Assembly (NCBI RefSeq): GCF_009674725.1
Contig: NZ_WKKH01000018.1
Location: 26,871 to 90,870, forward strand
Origin: Pedobacter petrophilus
GTDB taxonomy: Bacteria > Bacteroidota > Bacteroidia > Sphingobacteriales > Sphingobacteriaceae
Length of the DNA: 64,000 nucleotides
Direction: 5' to 3'
Position numbers and translations under genes: made by a program. Shown one piece after another: positions 44,812 to 53,653 of this stretch; position 1 is the first letter of the stretch; each line of letters starts with the position of its first letter. The notes beneath the pieces are model-generated. The model worked only from the letters and a program-made list of their open reading frames with translations. It ran no database searches and was not told the origin of the DNA.

Positions 44812-47367
44812 TTACTTTAAAAACAGCTTGTATGTTTGTATTCGGTTATGCCCAATTACAGTTTTCAAGTCATTTTCACCTGTTTTAATCGGCTCGTCAT
44901 CTGTTTCAATATGGGTAATCTTACTCGCTTTTAAAATTGAAGTATTACCTTTTATCGCGTAATTTATTTCTTCATTTGCCAGGTTCCATACCCGCATTAC
45001 AATGCCTTTATCAATCCCTTCTTCCGCGGGTTTTAATGCCCATACCAGTACATTTGGGTCTGATATAGAAAAAAGAGAGAATTGTTTTTCAGGATAAGCA
45101 GAGCCACCAGTAATTTGATGTGACACTAAAGGATTTTGATGTTGAAGAGAAAAACGCATCGCATCAGCAGCCTTAAAACTTCCTGTATGAGGCTTTAAAG
45201 CGAGAAAGTTTTCAAAATACGAATCTCCATCCTGATTTATGATGCCTAGGCCCTCATCTATTTGTCCAGCGGCCAATACCTTGATTAATGCGGTACTATC
45301 ATCAAAATTACTTACGCTACTCTCTCCCGTTTTCATAAAATAGGCCTCGCGGTTTGATAACACCATTCCATAATTTTTATCAGACATATCCGCAAAATGG
45401 TTCATCGCCAACCAGTCTAACCGACAAATACTATCGGCATAATGCCCGCCTTTAGCTACTGTTTGCGCTTTTAAAATAGCACCAGCTTCTTCATGCCAGG
45501 TTTCTGGTTTATCAATATTTAATGCGAATGAATAGGTAACTGGTTTGGCATCTAGGTTTTGGGTGATGTAGTTTTCTATTTCAACCCGCTCGTTGCCTGC
45601 AAATAACGTTATTTTAGAGGTATGCTTAATGGGTTTGTAAGATGATGCCACTAGCGTAACAGAAACTGGGCCTCTGTTTTCAATCCTTATCGGCTCGCCT
45701 TCGTCCGCTAAACCTGACCCCAGATCGTTAAAATACATTTTCTTAAAAGGCTTAATGCATTCCTTTTTGTTCTGCTTATCCCATAATCTGGTTACAACCC
45801 CCTGGGCAGTCAGGGTAATTTTATAATATTCGTTTTCAATGGTATTACCAGCTGCACTTAAGCCATTTTTCCAGGTTGTGGTTGTATTTTTTCTAATTTC
45901 AAAAACTTTATAGCCGAGCGAAGGCACATCTGAAGCCAGGATCCGTAAATAAGATTGATTCTTTTTCATAATGATTTGCGAAGGCACCGCTTTCATGCTC
46001 GTTTTGTCAATTACGGTTACATTGGCATTACCTCGATATAAATAGTCACTATAATCTGTTCTTTTCCAGCTTAGCGGATTAAATACATAAAACGCTTCAT
46101 TTCCGTTGGCTTGCTTAGTAACTAACTCCCCTAGTCTTTTACTAGATTGGCTATACAGCGTATCTACATAACTGTTTAACTGTGCCGCAACTTTGCGCTG
46201 CCAGTCTGCACGTTGTTTGCGGGTAATGTATGGGCCGTCGGCTGTCCAGTCGTGTTCAAAATACATTCCACAGGCAAACCATGCTTTCTCCTTCATGTCC
46301 TCCAGATTTGAGGCAAACTTTTTGTCTTTTAAAGCAACAAGGGTGTACAAAGCTTCCGCGGCCCTTAACTTTTCAACTGACCGTTTTACTGAAGCCGAAA
46401 CTTCGGCCAGAGAAGCAAAACTGTTTCCCCACTCGGTAGTGCCATAAGAAAAAGTTTCAGACGGTAGTTTGTTACCATATTGTTTTTCAAAATCCTTAAA
46501 AAAATCTATCTCGTTAGATACAATAACCTGATAATCGGCATCAGTTTTTGCTCTGGCTATTTTAGGGAAGGTATTAGTAAGGGTTTTAAGACTGTCGCCT
46601 CCTTTGCCAAAAGCTCCTGAAATTGAATACGGGTAATTTTTGGTATCGCGCATTAAATCTTTACAATCTTCTACTGCGTGTTCTGGATTAAAGGCTTCAA
46701 GATAAGTACCCATAAAGTAGCGATGATCCTTTCTTTTTGTAATTATAGCTGGGTTAACGGCATACCATTTCATCAAAACCTGCTGATCATCGAGCCCTTT
46801 ATACCAATACATCTGATTTTTTCTGGTCTCGAGCCCAGTTACTTTTGATGCACATGCACAAACTCCCCTCCAGGAATATTTGGCCCCTGATCCTGCCCAT
46901 AAAGACGACAAGCCCAAGGGCAGCACTTGATCTTCCATATTTAATACCAAAGGCATATCAAGGCCGTATTTGCGCTTTAATGATCCTGCATAGTACATGT
47001 CTCTTAACGTCGCTTCTGCTGGTGCAGCACCCATTAAAACAATCATCGAATTTAACGGCACGGTAATCTGGCCTGCCTTTATTTGGGTAATTAGCTTGTT
47101 AAACTGCTCGGGGCTTTTGTTTTTCTGATACGTATACACCCAGTAAGAGCCATCGCAATTCCATTTATTTTGATAAGCGTAGGGCTGTTTAGCAGTAGAA
47201 TCATTAAGCTTGATATAATAATCGAGTGTTTCTAAAAAAGTGTTTTTATATTTTTCTTCATCACCTGTCCACACATAGTCGGTATGATCATCTAAGGCGA
47301 TATAAATCTTTTTTTGCTGACCAAAAGCAATGGTTGACAAAAAACAAAGTAGAAGGGTATATTTCAT
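44812..47367 (-). CDS. GH38-like alpha-mannosidase, divergent
   Basis: 851 residues with short signal peptide MKYTLLLCFLSTIAFGQ. The N-terminal catalytic region begins IYIALDDHTDYVWTGDE (residues 21-37), where His-x-Asp matches the zinc ligands of the GH38 HxHxD motif although the first His is Asp. PLNSMIVLMGAAPAEATLRDMYYAG is a recognisable GH38 block. The usual D-P/A-F-G nucleophile segment is replaced by LNMEDQVLPLG, so the nucleophile is uncertain. A three-helix region (AEALYTLVALKDKKFASNLEDMKEKAWFACGMYFEHDWTADG) and a large C-terminal beta-sandwich (LRILASDVPSLGYKVFEI...) follow, as in the family. Probably cuts alpha-mannosides or a related sugar. Gene context with GH92 supports this. 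Confidence 0.78.
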   Translation of the reverse strand: MKYTLLLCFLSTIAFGQQKKIYIALDDHTDYVWTGDEEKYKNTFLETLDYYIKLNDSTAKQPYAYQNKWNCDGSYWVYTYQKNKSPEQFNKLITQIKAGQITVPLNSMIVLMGAAPAEATLRDMYYAGSLKRKYGLDMPLVLNMEDQVLPLGLSSLWAGSGAKYSWRGVCACASKVTGLETRKNQMYWYKGLDDQQVLMKWYAVNPAIITKRKDHRYFMGTYLEAFNPEHAVEDCKDLMRDTKNYPYSISGAFGKGGDSLKTLTNTFPKIARAKTDADYQVIVSNEIDFFKDFEKQYGNKLPSETFSYGTTEWGNSFASLAEVSASVKRSVEKLRAAEALYTLVALKDKKFASNLEDMKEKAWFACGMYFEHDWTADGPYITRKQRADWQRKVAAQLNSYVDTLYSQSSKRLGELVTKQANGNEAFYVFNPLSWKRTDYSDYLYRGNANVTVIDKTSMKAVPSQIIMKKNQSYLRILASDVPSLGYKVFEIRKNTTTTWKNGLSAAGNTIENEYYKITLTAQGVVTRLWDKQNKKECIKPFKKMYFNDLGSGLADEGEPIRIENRGPVSVTLVASSYKPIKHTSKITLFAGNERVEIENYITQNLDAKPVTYSFALNIDKPETWHEEAGAILKAQTVAKGGHYADSICRLDWLAMNHFADMSDKNYGMVLSNREAYFMKTGESSVSNFDDSTALIKVLAAGQIDEGLGIINQDGDSYFENFLALKPHTGSFKAADAMRFSLQHQNPLVSHQITGGSAYPEKQFSLFSISDPNVLVWALKPAEEGIDKGIVMRVWNLANEEINYAIKGNTSILKASKITHIETDDEPIKTGENDLKTVIGHNRIQTYKLFLK

Positions 47368-47409
47368 TTCAAATAAAGATGTGGATGTAAATTATAACGA
47401 TAGCTGAAC

Positions 47410-48324
47410 TTATTTAATAAAACCGCTTGCCAACAACCAGTTGTGGCATCTGTCTATCCAAAGGTCTTTTGTACTATTATTGTTAAGTCCAAAACCGTGG
47501 CCACCTTTAGTGTATAAGTGCATTTCTACTGGCACCTTGTTTTTGAGCAGTGCCTGATAAAAAATTAGGCTATTGTCTACCTTCACCCAACCGTCATTAC
47601 TCGCATGCACGATAAAAGTAGGCGGGGTTTGTGGAGTAACCTGCGTTTCGTTTGAGTAAGTATTAATCATAGCTGCCGTAGGCGAATTTCCTATTAATTT
47701 AGTGCGAGAACCTAAATGGGCGATAGTTTGATCAAAGCTGATAACGGGATAAAGTAGCATCATGAAATTTGGCCTTAAACTAACACTTGATAAATTTGGA
47801 ACTACCGGACGGTCAAAGTGTGTACCCAAAGTAGATGCCAGATGTCCGCCTGCAGAAAAACCGATTACTCCTACCTTTGCGGTATCAATATTCCATTTTT
47901 TAGCCTGGCTGCGAATAAGTTTTATTGCTTGTTGGGCATCTTGCAAAGGACCAGTTTCTTTATTTTCCATGATGTTATCATTCGGCAAACGGTACTTTAA
48001 CACAAAAGCGGCTATACCCATTTTTTGAAATTCTTGCGCCGAGCTATATCCTTCTAAAGACATGGCCAAAAAACCGTAACCACCACCCGGACAAATAATT
48101 ATAGCAGCACCATTAGCTTTTTCTTTCTCTGGAAGATACATCGTTAACGTGGGAACGGTAACTCCCGTAACTTGCACTTTACCATCAGCTGTAGTTTCGA
48201 TTTTTTCTATTACTGATGAACTTTTAGCACCGGGTATACTGCTTGTATACAAGGGAATAATTGCTTGGCTATTTGCTGCAAACGATGTTAAAAGTAAGAG
48301 GAAAAACGTACAGTGCTTTAGCAT
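47410..48324 (-). CDS. Secreted alpha/beta-hydrolase, carbohydrate esterase-like
   Basis: 304 residues with signal peptide (CTFFLLLLTSFAANSQA). Oxyanion segment AIIICPGGGYGFLAMSLEG, nucleophile elbow GVIGFSAGGHLAS with Ser in GFSAGG, acidic residue in FIVHASNDGWVKVDNS, and catalytic His in YTKGGHGFGL. This is the BD-FAE/acetyl-xylan-esterase-like group common in Bacteroidota loci, and it would remove acetyl groups from the glycan so the hydrolases can act. It lies 50 bp after paralogue F and 42 bp before the GH38-like gene. Confidence 0.87.
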   Translation of the reverse strand: MLKHCTFFLLLLTSFAANSQAIIPLYTSSIPGAKSSSVIEKIETTADGKVQVTGVTVPTLTMYLPEKEKANGAAIIICPGGGYGFLAMSLEGYSSAQEFQKMGIAAFVLKYRLPNDNIMENKETGPLQDAQQAIKLIRSQAKKWNIDTAKVGVIGFSAGGHLASTLGTHFDRPVVPNLSSVSLRPNFMMLLYPVISFDQTIAHLGSRTKLIGNSPTAAMINTYSNETQVTPQTPPTFIVHASNDGWVKVDNSLIFYQALLKNKVPVEMHLYTKGGHGFGLNNNSTKDLWIDRCHNWLLASGFIK

Positions 48325-48374
48325 GATTGGTTATATTTTAGAGACTTATCAATTGATTACTGGATAGATGGGGA

Positions 48375-49403
48375 TTAATCTTTACCGTTAGCCATTTGAC
48401 TCTCTGGTGTTTTATTTTTCCATAATTTAAAATCATCCCAATAAATGCGTAGTGGGGTGTTGTGTGCCTTACCAAAAGCAACCAACTCTTTAGACGTGTA
48501 TAATTTCATTGGATTATAACCAGTAAGTCCATCAGAATTCATATCAGTAGTGTTATGTGTAAAGTTGTGAACATCAAATACTACTTGTTTTTTACCATTT
48601 TGAGGCGTTATGGCCATATAAAATCTTCCATTTTGAGCATCTCCGTCTTTAAAATAATATTCCATGGTAAACCATTTTCCCACAGGTACTTTAATGGCTG
48701 TGTTATCAGCCTTCCAAACTTCTTTCTGACCAGCATTTTCGCCATTGAGAATAAAGTTAAAATCACTTTCTTCAGCTTTAGGCTTACCTATGCCCAATGT
48801 TACCCTGAAACCGTATTTTTCTGTGCTTACCCACCATTCGTTATTCCAGAATTCTGAAATGGTTAACCATTTTATTGGCTCAGGAAAGCTTCTAAGTACA
48901 TTAAAATCGGCCGGAATAAACATCCTAACAGATTGGTAAAATTCTTTATATCCTTTTTTAATACCGTAAATATTGGCTTGTACCCTTGCTTTTTGCTGCC
49001 CTTCAGAAGCTAACCAACTATCATTAATACTAAACATCAACACCTTGTTTTTAATGTTTCCAGGTTCGGGGATAATCTGGGCAATCCTTTTGGTAGAATC
49101 GCCACCAGTGTATTGTAAGTTAAATTGTCCTCCACCAATCTTCTCCAAGTCTGCTACCCAATCATTTTTTCCATTTAGCTTGGTATCTTTTCCAATAATA
49201 TCATTATCAGACCCTTTAAAAGGTATAACTTTCGAGGTGCCCTCAAATCCTGATTGAAAAATAAGTTCGGGTTTGGCGGGCTTCCCTTTTGAACTTCCTT
49301 TAGCTCCCTGCCCATAAGAATTATTAAAGGTGAACATAACTGATATTATTACCGCTATGTATACTATTTTTTGCTTAAAAACGGGTTTATTTATTGAAAT
49401 CAT
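48375..49403 (-). CDS. Jelly-roll-like secreted protein, paralogue F
   Basis: 342 residues with SPI signal peptide (VYIAVIISVMFTFNNSYGQ). Nearly the same block sequence as paralogue A: LIFQSGFEGTSKVIPF, YTGGDSTKRIAQIIPEPGN, KARVQANIYGIKKGYKEFYQSVRMFIPADF, WLTISEFWNNEWW, YGFRVTLGIGK, VPVGKWFTMEYYFKDGDAQNGRFYMAITP, THNTTD, GLTGYNPMKLYTS and IYWDDFKLWKNKTP. Unlike B-E it has no lipobox and so should be released or periplasmic. It sits in an operon of Gfo/Idh/MocA oxidoreductase, esterase, GH38-like and GH127-like genes, tying this family to glycan breakdown rather than adhesion. Confidence 0.72.
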   Translation of the reverse strand: MISINKPVFKQKIVYIAVIISVMFTFNNSYGQGAKGSSKGKPAKPELIFQSGFEGTSKVIPFKGSDNDIIGKDTKLNGKNDWVADLEKIGGGQFNLQYTGGDSTKRIAQIIPEPGNIKNKVLMFSINDSWLASEGQQKARVQANIYGIKKGYKEFYQSVRMFIPADFNVLRSFPEPIKWLTISEFWNNEWWVSTEKYGFRVTLGIGKPKAEESDFNFILNGENAGQKEVWKADNTAIKVPVGKWFTMEYYFKDGDAQNGRFYMAITPQNGKKQVVFDVHNFTHNTTDMNSDGLTGYNPMKLYTSKELVAFGKAHNTPLRIYWDDFKLWKNKTPESQMANGKD

Positions 49404-49453
49404 TTTTTATTTTTTATACTTTTTAAATTAATAATACGCTTAGTTTCTATACC

Positions 49454-50767
49454 TTAAACTTTAGGCTCCCAGCCTTTTTCATATTTTCTAGACCACAGGT
49501 TTTCCGCGGCCTTATTATTAATAATATGGCCATTTGCAGCATTACAGTGCAAGGTATCACCTGTTCTTTGCGATATATTTGCCAAATGACACAAGAGCAC
49601 ACTTTTATAAGCTTCCGAAACCGGTGAATTAAGCTGAGCATTACCCCTGATTGAATCAACAAAATTTTGAAAATGATAAAGGTCTAAACTCGCAGTTGAG
49701 CTTAAAAGATTGTTAGCGTCAGCCTTACTATCAGATTTAATTTCTTTAATCAGTTTATTATCAGCATCGTAAAATTTGCTTCCCGCCGCCCCATCATAAA
49801 CTAATGTTCCGTTTTCGGCATAAATTGTTGCACCCCGACTATTTTTTTCTACTGGGTATTGATTACAACTTCTGCTTTCCCAAGTTATTGCCTTTTCTTT
49901 GCCGAATTCAAAAGTGGCAATTTGCGTATCTGGTGTTTCCCAGTCATCTTTAAATGCATAGCGTCCGCCAGCAGAAGTAACTTTTGTTGGAAAATCTACG
50001 CCCAAAAACCATCTGCAAACATCAATTTCATGGGTACCATTGTTGCAAGCTTCGCCCGTTCCCCAGTTCCAGAACCAATGCCAGTTATAATGAACTAAAT
50101 TACTTTTATAGGCAGATCGTGGTGCAGGTCCTTGCCATAAGTTGAAATCCAAAGTAGCTGGCACAGGAATAATATCACCATGACCAATAGATTTACGATT
50201 ATTTACATACCATGCTTTCCCAAGATAAGGTTTCCCGATAATTCCGGATTTCAATAGATTAGCCGCTTCCATCACTGTAGGGAACGAACGGCGCTGGTTG
50301 CCCATTTGAATTAATTTTTTGTGTTTTGACATTGCCTGTACGAGCAATTCGCCCTCATGCGCATTATGGCCACATGGTTTTTCTACATAAACATGTTTAT
50401 TGTTCGCAACACCAAGAAGTGCAGCTGGCGCATGCCAATGATCTGGAGCCGCTACAATTAAAGCATCGAAATCTGTCTTTTTAACCAAGTCATGAATATC
50501 CCTTACCAAAGTTGGCTTTCTTTTCTCATTAACAAGCGCGTTGAAGCCTTTTTGTATCGCTTTTTCTTCGACATCACAAATGTAGGCGATCTCCACATTT
50601 TCAAGCTTAGCATAACTGCTTGCCAAGAAAGAGCCCCTTCCGTTTAAACCCATTACTGCTAACTGTACTTTGTTACTGGGTGCGTTTTTCCCAAAAACAG
50701 GGAAATTAAGAATAGTTATTCCAGCTGTTGCTATAGCTGTATCTTTTACAAATTTTCTCCTGTTCAT
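49454..50767 (-). CDS. Gfo/Idh/MocA-family oxidoreductase, Tat-exported
   Basis: 437 residues. The N-terminus MNRRKFVKDTAIATAGITIL is a twin-arginine signal. The Rossmann domain has VQLAVMGLNGRGSFLASSYAK and DVEEKAIQKGFNALV, the catalytic segment is HVYVEKPCGHNAHEGELLVQAM (Lys in EKP), and the C-terminal alpha/beta domain has NWHWFWNWGTGEACNNGTHEIDVCRWFLG and GGRYAFKDDWETPDTQIATFEF. Exported members carry their NAD(P) cofactor and act on glycosides in the periplasm. Some take part in retaining hydrolysis or in 3-keto-sugar chemistry. First gene of the operon toward GH127, 50 bp before paralogue F. Substrate not known. Confidence 0.92.
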   Translation of the reverse strand: MNRRKFVKDTAIATAGITILNFPVFGKNAPSNKVQLAVMGLNGRGSFLASSYAKLENVEIAYICDVEEKAIQKGFNALVNEKRKPTLVRDIHDLVKKTDFDALIVAAPDHWHAPAALLGVANNKHVYVEKPCGHNAHEGELLVQAMSKHKKLIQMGNQRRSFPTVMEAANLLKSGIIGKPYLGKAWYVNNRKSIGHGDIIPVPATLDFNLWQGPAPRSAYKSNLVHYNWHWFWNWGTGEACNNGTHEIDVCRWFLGVDFPTKVTSAGGRYAFKDDWETPDTQIATFEFGKEKAITWESRSCNQYPVEKNSRGATIYAENGTLVYDGAAGSKFYDADNKLIKEIKSDSKADANNLLSSTASLDLYHFQNFVDSIRGNAQLNSPVSEAYKSVLLCHLANISQRTGDTLHCNAANGHIINNKAAENLWSRKYEKGWEPKV

Positions 50768-51090
50768 CGTAGTTTGATTCTAATTTGGTTATTAAAGTTT
50801 ATAATTGGCGCCCCAAATAATTGGTAAACCAAAAATAATCCTTTTATTGTAATTCCATCTTTCTGAAATTCAATTTCTTTTGTATTACATAAGGTACGTG
50901 AACTACATATTGTTACACAGCTTATACATGAACTAATACAAATTAAAAATTGCATGGGAGTATATGGTTGCAATTTTTAATTTGTATTAGCTTATTCGAA
51001 GCTCAAACAGTCTAAAAAAAATGAACAAAAGCTAGAATATAGGGTATAACAAAAACTTGATTTGTTAAAACATTTTTCTAACATTGATAG
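50768..51090. promoter_or_regulatory. Divergent promoter region of Gfo/Idh operon and araC gene
   Basis: 323 bp between divergent genes. The near-palindrome TTGGTAAACCAA (50821-50832) lies 54 bp upstream of the oxidoreductase start, and the long inverted repeat at 50933-50990 is in the middle. An AACCAAAT block stands about 20 bp before the oxidoreductase start. The region probably carries binding sites for the AraC protein encoded next door. Confidence 0.5.
50933..50990. repeat. 22-bp perfect inverted repeat
   Basis: The left arm at 50933-50954 begins CTAATACAAATTAAAA and the right arm at 50969-50990 ends TTTTAATTTGTATTAG. All 22 positions pair, with a 14-nt loop. It is centred about 195 bp from the oxidoreductase start and 130 bp from the araC start. 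Too long for a simple dimer operator. It could be a cruciform, an RNA hairpin, or the relic of a small mobile element. Confidence 0.75.
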
Positions 51091-51993
51091 ATGAAGAATA
51101 TACATGGGAATTTTAAAAAGGATGGTTTTGAAGGTCAAATGGCCATCGTTCTTCCAAAATCCATAATCAACCAATTCTGCATTAAGAACAAGATCATAGA
51201 TAAGGCTTTCATTACAGATATTGGATATTATCCGAAAGCCAAATTTCATTATAGAAAGAGAGCTGGAGTTGAACAAAATATTTTAATTTATTGTGTGGAA
51301 GGCAAGGGCCAGGTAACACTTGATAAAAACAAGTACACCATTAACCCAGGAGATTTTTTTGTAATCCCTTTTGGAAAACCTCACGCCTATCAGACAGACA
51401 TTGAAAACCCATGGACCATATATTGGTGCCATTTTAAAGGTGAACAAACAGATGAAATTATAAAGCAGATCTATAATAAATTTGGGTCTTTTAAAGCGAG
51501 TGTTCCTTTCACGGATAGTAGAATTGAGTTGTTTAACAAGTTATACCAAAACTTGGAGAAAGGTTATAGTTTCGAAAATATTAGCTATGTGAATCTATTA
51601 TTCCCTCAATTTTTAGGCTCTTTTTTATTCAACCAAAAATTTACACCTAATCTAGCGCTTGACACGCCCGACATTATTGACTTATCAATTCAACTGATGC
51701 AAGAAAATATTTTCAAGTCACTGTCCCTAAAGGAACTAGCAGAACACGTAAACAGTTCACCAAGCAATTATTCTGCAGTTTTTAGAAAGAAAACTGGTTT
51801 TCCGCCTGTAGCATATTTTAATCACCTTAAAATACAGAAAGCTTGTCAGTTTTTACAATTTACGGATCTCAGGATCAAAGAAATAGCATTAAGGTTAGGC
51901 ATTGAAGATCAATATTATTTTTCTCGCTTATTTACAAAAATAATGAGCTGTTCTCCATCAACATATCGAGAACAAAAAACAGCTGTTAGATGA
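51091..51993 (+). CDS. AraC-family regulator with cupin-type arabinose-binding-like domain
   Basis: 300 residues. The sensor domain (about 50-110) reads NILIYCVEGKGQVTLDKNKYTINPGDFFVIPFGKPHAYQT, the AraC-binding cupin. The HTH domain (about 205-297) has LSLKELAEHVNSSPSNYSAVFRKKTGFPPVAYF and the second unit IKEIALRLGIEDQYYFSRLFTKIMSCSPSTYR. Divergent from the Gfo/Idh-GH127 operon and followed by an MFS sugar porter. Control of either, with a monosaccharide effector such as arabinose or mannose, is inferred. Confidence 0.92.
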   Translation: MKNIHGNFKKDGFEGQMAIVLPKSIINQFCIKNKIIDKAFITDIGYYPKAKFHYRKRAGVEQNILIYCVEGKGQVTLDKNKYTINPGDFFVIPFGKPHAYQTDIENPWTIYWCHFKGEQTDEIIKQIYNKFGSFKASVPFTDSRIELFNKLYQNLEKGYSFENISYVNLLFPQFLGSFLFNQKFTPNLALDTPDIIDLSIQLMQENIFKSLSLKELAEHVNSSPSNYSAVFRKKTGFPPVAYFNHLKIQKACQFLQFTDLRIKEIALRLGIEDQYYFSRLFTKIMSCSPSTYREQKTAVR

Positions 51994-52297
51994 CCTGAAA
52001 TACTTAATTGATGTTAATTGATCGCTTAAAAGATATATCGAACATTTTTGTTAATGGCAATTTTTAGTATTAGCCTCCTATGTTAGCTTGATGTAAATTG
52101 CATCTTGTCTCAATACTCATATATCAATACTCATATCTACGTGGTTTAATTTTTGTCGTGTACTTACATTGATATTATATGGGTTTTGGAAATAACCTGA
52201 ATGATAATTTTGTCTATTATGTTAAGATTTAAGTCCATTGATTAAGCACCTTTATATCTTTACTATTGTATCAAGAACCATCTATTAATTTATTGTT
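51994..52297. other. Intergenic region with dispersed repeat copy 3
   Basis: 304 bp between araC and the MFS porter. The left third is occupied by the repeat at 52081-52158. The remaining sequence is AT-rich leader with no recognisable promoter boxes that I can support. Confidence 0.5.
52081..52158 (+). repeat. Dispersed 78-bp intergenic repeat, copy 3
   Basis: TGTTAGCTTGATGTAAATTG starts the copy, followed by CATCTTGTCTC, two CAATACTCATAT units and GGTTTAATTTTTGTCG. Full-length match to copy 1 (6193-6270) with about seven substitutions, and same orientation on this strand as copies 1 and 2 although the downstream gene here is on the plus strand. Confidence 0.8.
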
Positions 52298-53641
52298 ATG
52301 AACAAAAGCAACCCCATGTTTAACACTCGTTATATCATTTTCATTTCCTTTATTTCGGCACTTGGAGGTTATCTCTTTGGATTTGATTTTGCAGTTATTG
52401 CCGGTGCGCTTCCCTTTTTAAAAGAACAATTTTCCTTTAACGCCTATTGGGAAGGTTTTGCAACTGCTTCATTGGCATTAGGTTGTGTAATTGGCTGCCT
52501 AGTTGCTGGATCATTTTCAGATAAATATGGCCGTAGGCCAGGCTTAATGCTAGCTGCATCAATTTTTTTTATTTCTTCCTTGGCAATGGCGTTTTCACAT
52601 AATAGGGACCTGTTTGTCTTTGCACGTTTTGTTGCGGGCATAGGTGTAGGAATGGCTTCCATGTTATCGCCAATATACATAGCAGAAGTAGCTCCTGCAA
52701 GTACAAGAGGGCGTATGGTGGCCATCAATCAGCTTACTATAGTTATTGGCATCTTAATTACTAATTTAGTTAATTACGCTCTAAGAAATAACGGACCAGA
52801 CGCTTGGAGATGGATGGTTGGGCTTGGAGCAGTACCATCAGGTATATTTTTATTGGGAATCATTAGGCTGCCAGAAAGCCCACGATGGTTGCTTAAAGAA
52901 GGTAAAAATGAAAAAGCAGCAGCTATTTTAGCTAAAATAGGCAATAGCGATTTTGTAAAGGAAACAGAAACCAACATTAAAAATTCTTTAAAAGGCGTCT
53001 CCGTAAAATTCAGCTATGCTGCCGTTTTTAAGAAAGCGGTTTTGCCAGCGGTATTTGTAGGAATTGGATTGGCAGTATTTCAACAGTTTTGTGGTATAAA
53101 CGTAGTATTTAATTTTACGACCACTATTTTTGAAAGTGTAGGTTTTACTACTGACGACCAATTAAAACAAACCGTTTTTATAGGCATAGTTAACTTGGTT
53201 TTTACGCTTTTAGCCATGTGGCAAGTAGATAAGTTGGGTCGTAAGCCATTAATGATATTAGGTTGCTTAGGATTGGCAATTTTATATATCATAAGTGGCT
53301 TTTTGCTACAAACAAAATCTCCACTAGCAGCTTGGCCACTATTGGCTGCAATTGGAGTTTACGCTATGACAATAGGCCCAGTTACATGGGTGCTAATTTC
53401 CGAAATATTTCCGACACAAATTCGGGGTGCGGCTACATCAGTGGCAGTAATCTCATTATGGTTGTCTTATGCTTTACTTGTTTTTACATTTCCAATTTTG
53501 GCCAGTAAGTTAGGTGCCTATACTCCTTTTTACATCTATGCTGGCATTTGTGTAATCGGGTTTTTGTTTGTGCGTAGTAAAGTAAAAGAAACCAAAGGGC
53601 AGACATTGGAAGAACTGGAGAATAATTTCATCGGACATTAA
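52298..53641 (+). CDS. MFS sugar porter (SP family)
   Basis: 447 residues with 12 transmembrane segments. The sugar-porter signatures are all present: GGYLFGFDFAVIAGALPFL in helix 1, GSFSDKYGRRPGL (loop 2-3), PIYIAEVAPASTRGRMVAINQLTIVIGI, PESPRWLLKEGK before the central loop, FQQFCGINVVFNF in helix 7, DKLGRKPLMI (loop 8-9) and TWVLISEIFPTQIRGAA. It imports a monosaccharide by proton symport. The stop is 12 bp from the DUF5107-TPR gene, so they form an operon, probably controlled by the LacI protein downstream or the AraC protein upstream. Possible substrates are xylose, arabinose, glucose or galactose. Confidence 0.94.
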   Translation: MNKSNPMFNTRYIIFISFISALGGYLFGFDFAVIAGALPFLKEQFSFNAYWEGFATASLALGCVIGCLVAGSFSDKYGRRPGLMLAASIFFISSLAMAFSHNRDLFVFARFVAGIGVGMASMLSPIYIAEVAPASTRGRMVAINQLTIVIGILITNLVNYALRNNGPDAWRWMVGLGAVPSGIFLLGIIRLPESPRWLLKEGKNEKAAAILAKIGNSDFVKETETNIKNSLKGVSVKFSYAAVFKKAVLPAVFVGIGLAVFQQFCGINVVFNFTTTIFESVGFTTDDQLKQTVFIGIVNLVFTLLAMWQVDKLGRKPLMILGCLGLAILYIISGFLLQTKSPLAAWPLLAAIGVYAMTIGPVTWVLISEIFPTQIRGAATSVAVISLWLSYALLVFTFPILASKLGAYTPFYIYAGICVIGFLFVRSKVKETKGQTLEELENNFIGH

Positions 53642-53653
53642 TTAAGATTTAAT

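Noticed and set aside
50764..50973. Short minus-strand open frame with many Cys/Ile in the divergent promoter region
   Set aside because: It runs through one arm and the loop of the long inverted repeat and resembles no protein; composition is that of non-coding AT-rich DNA.
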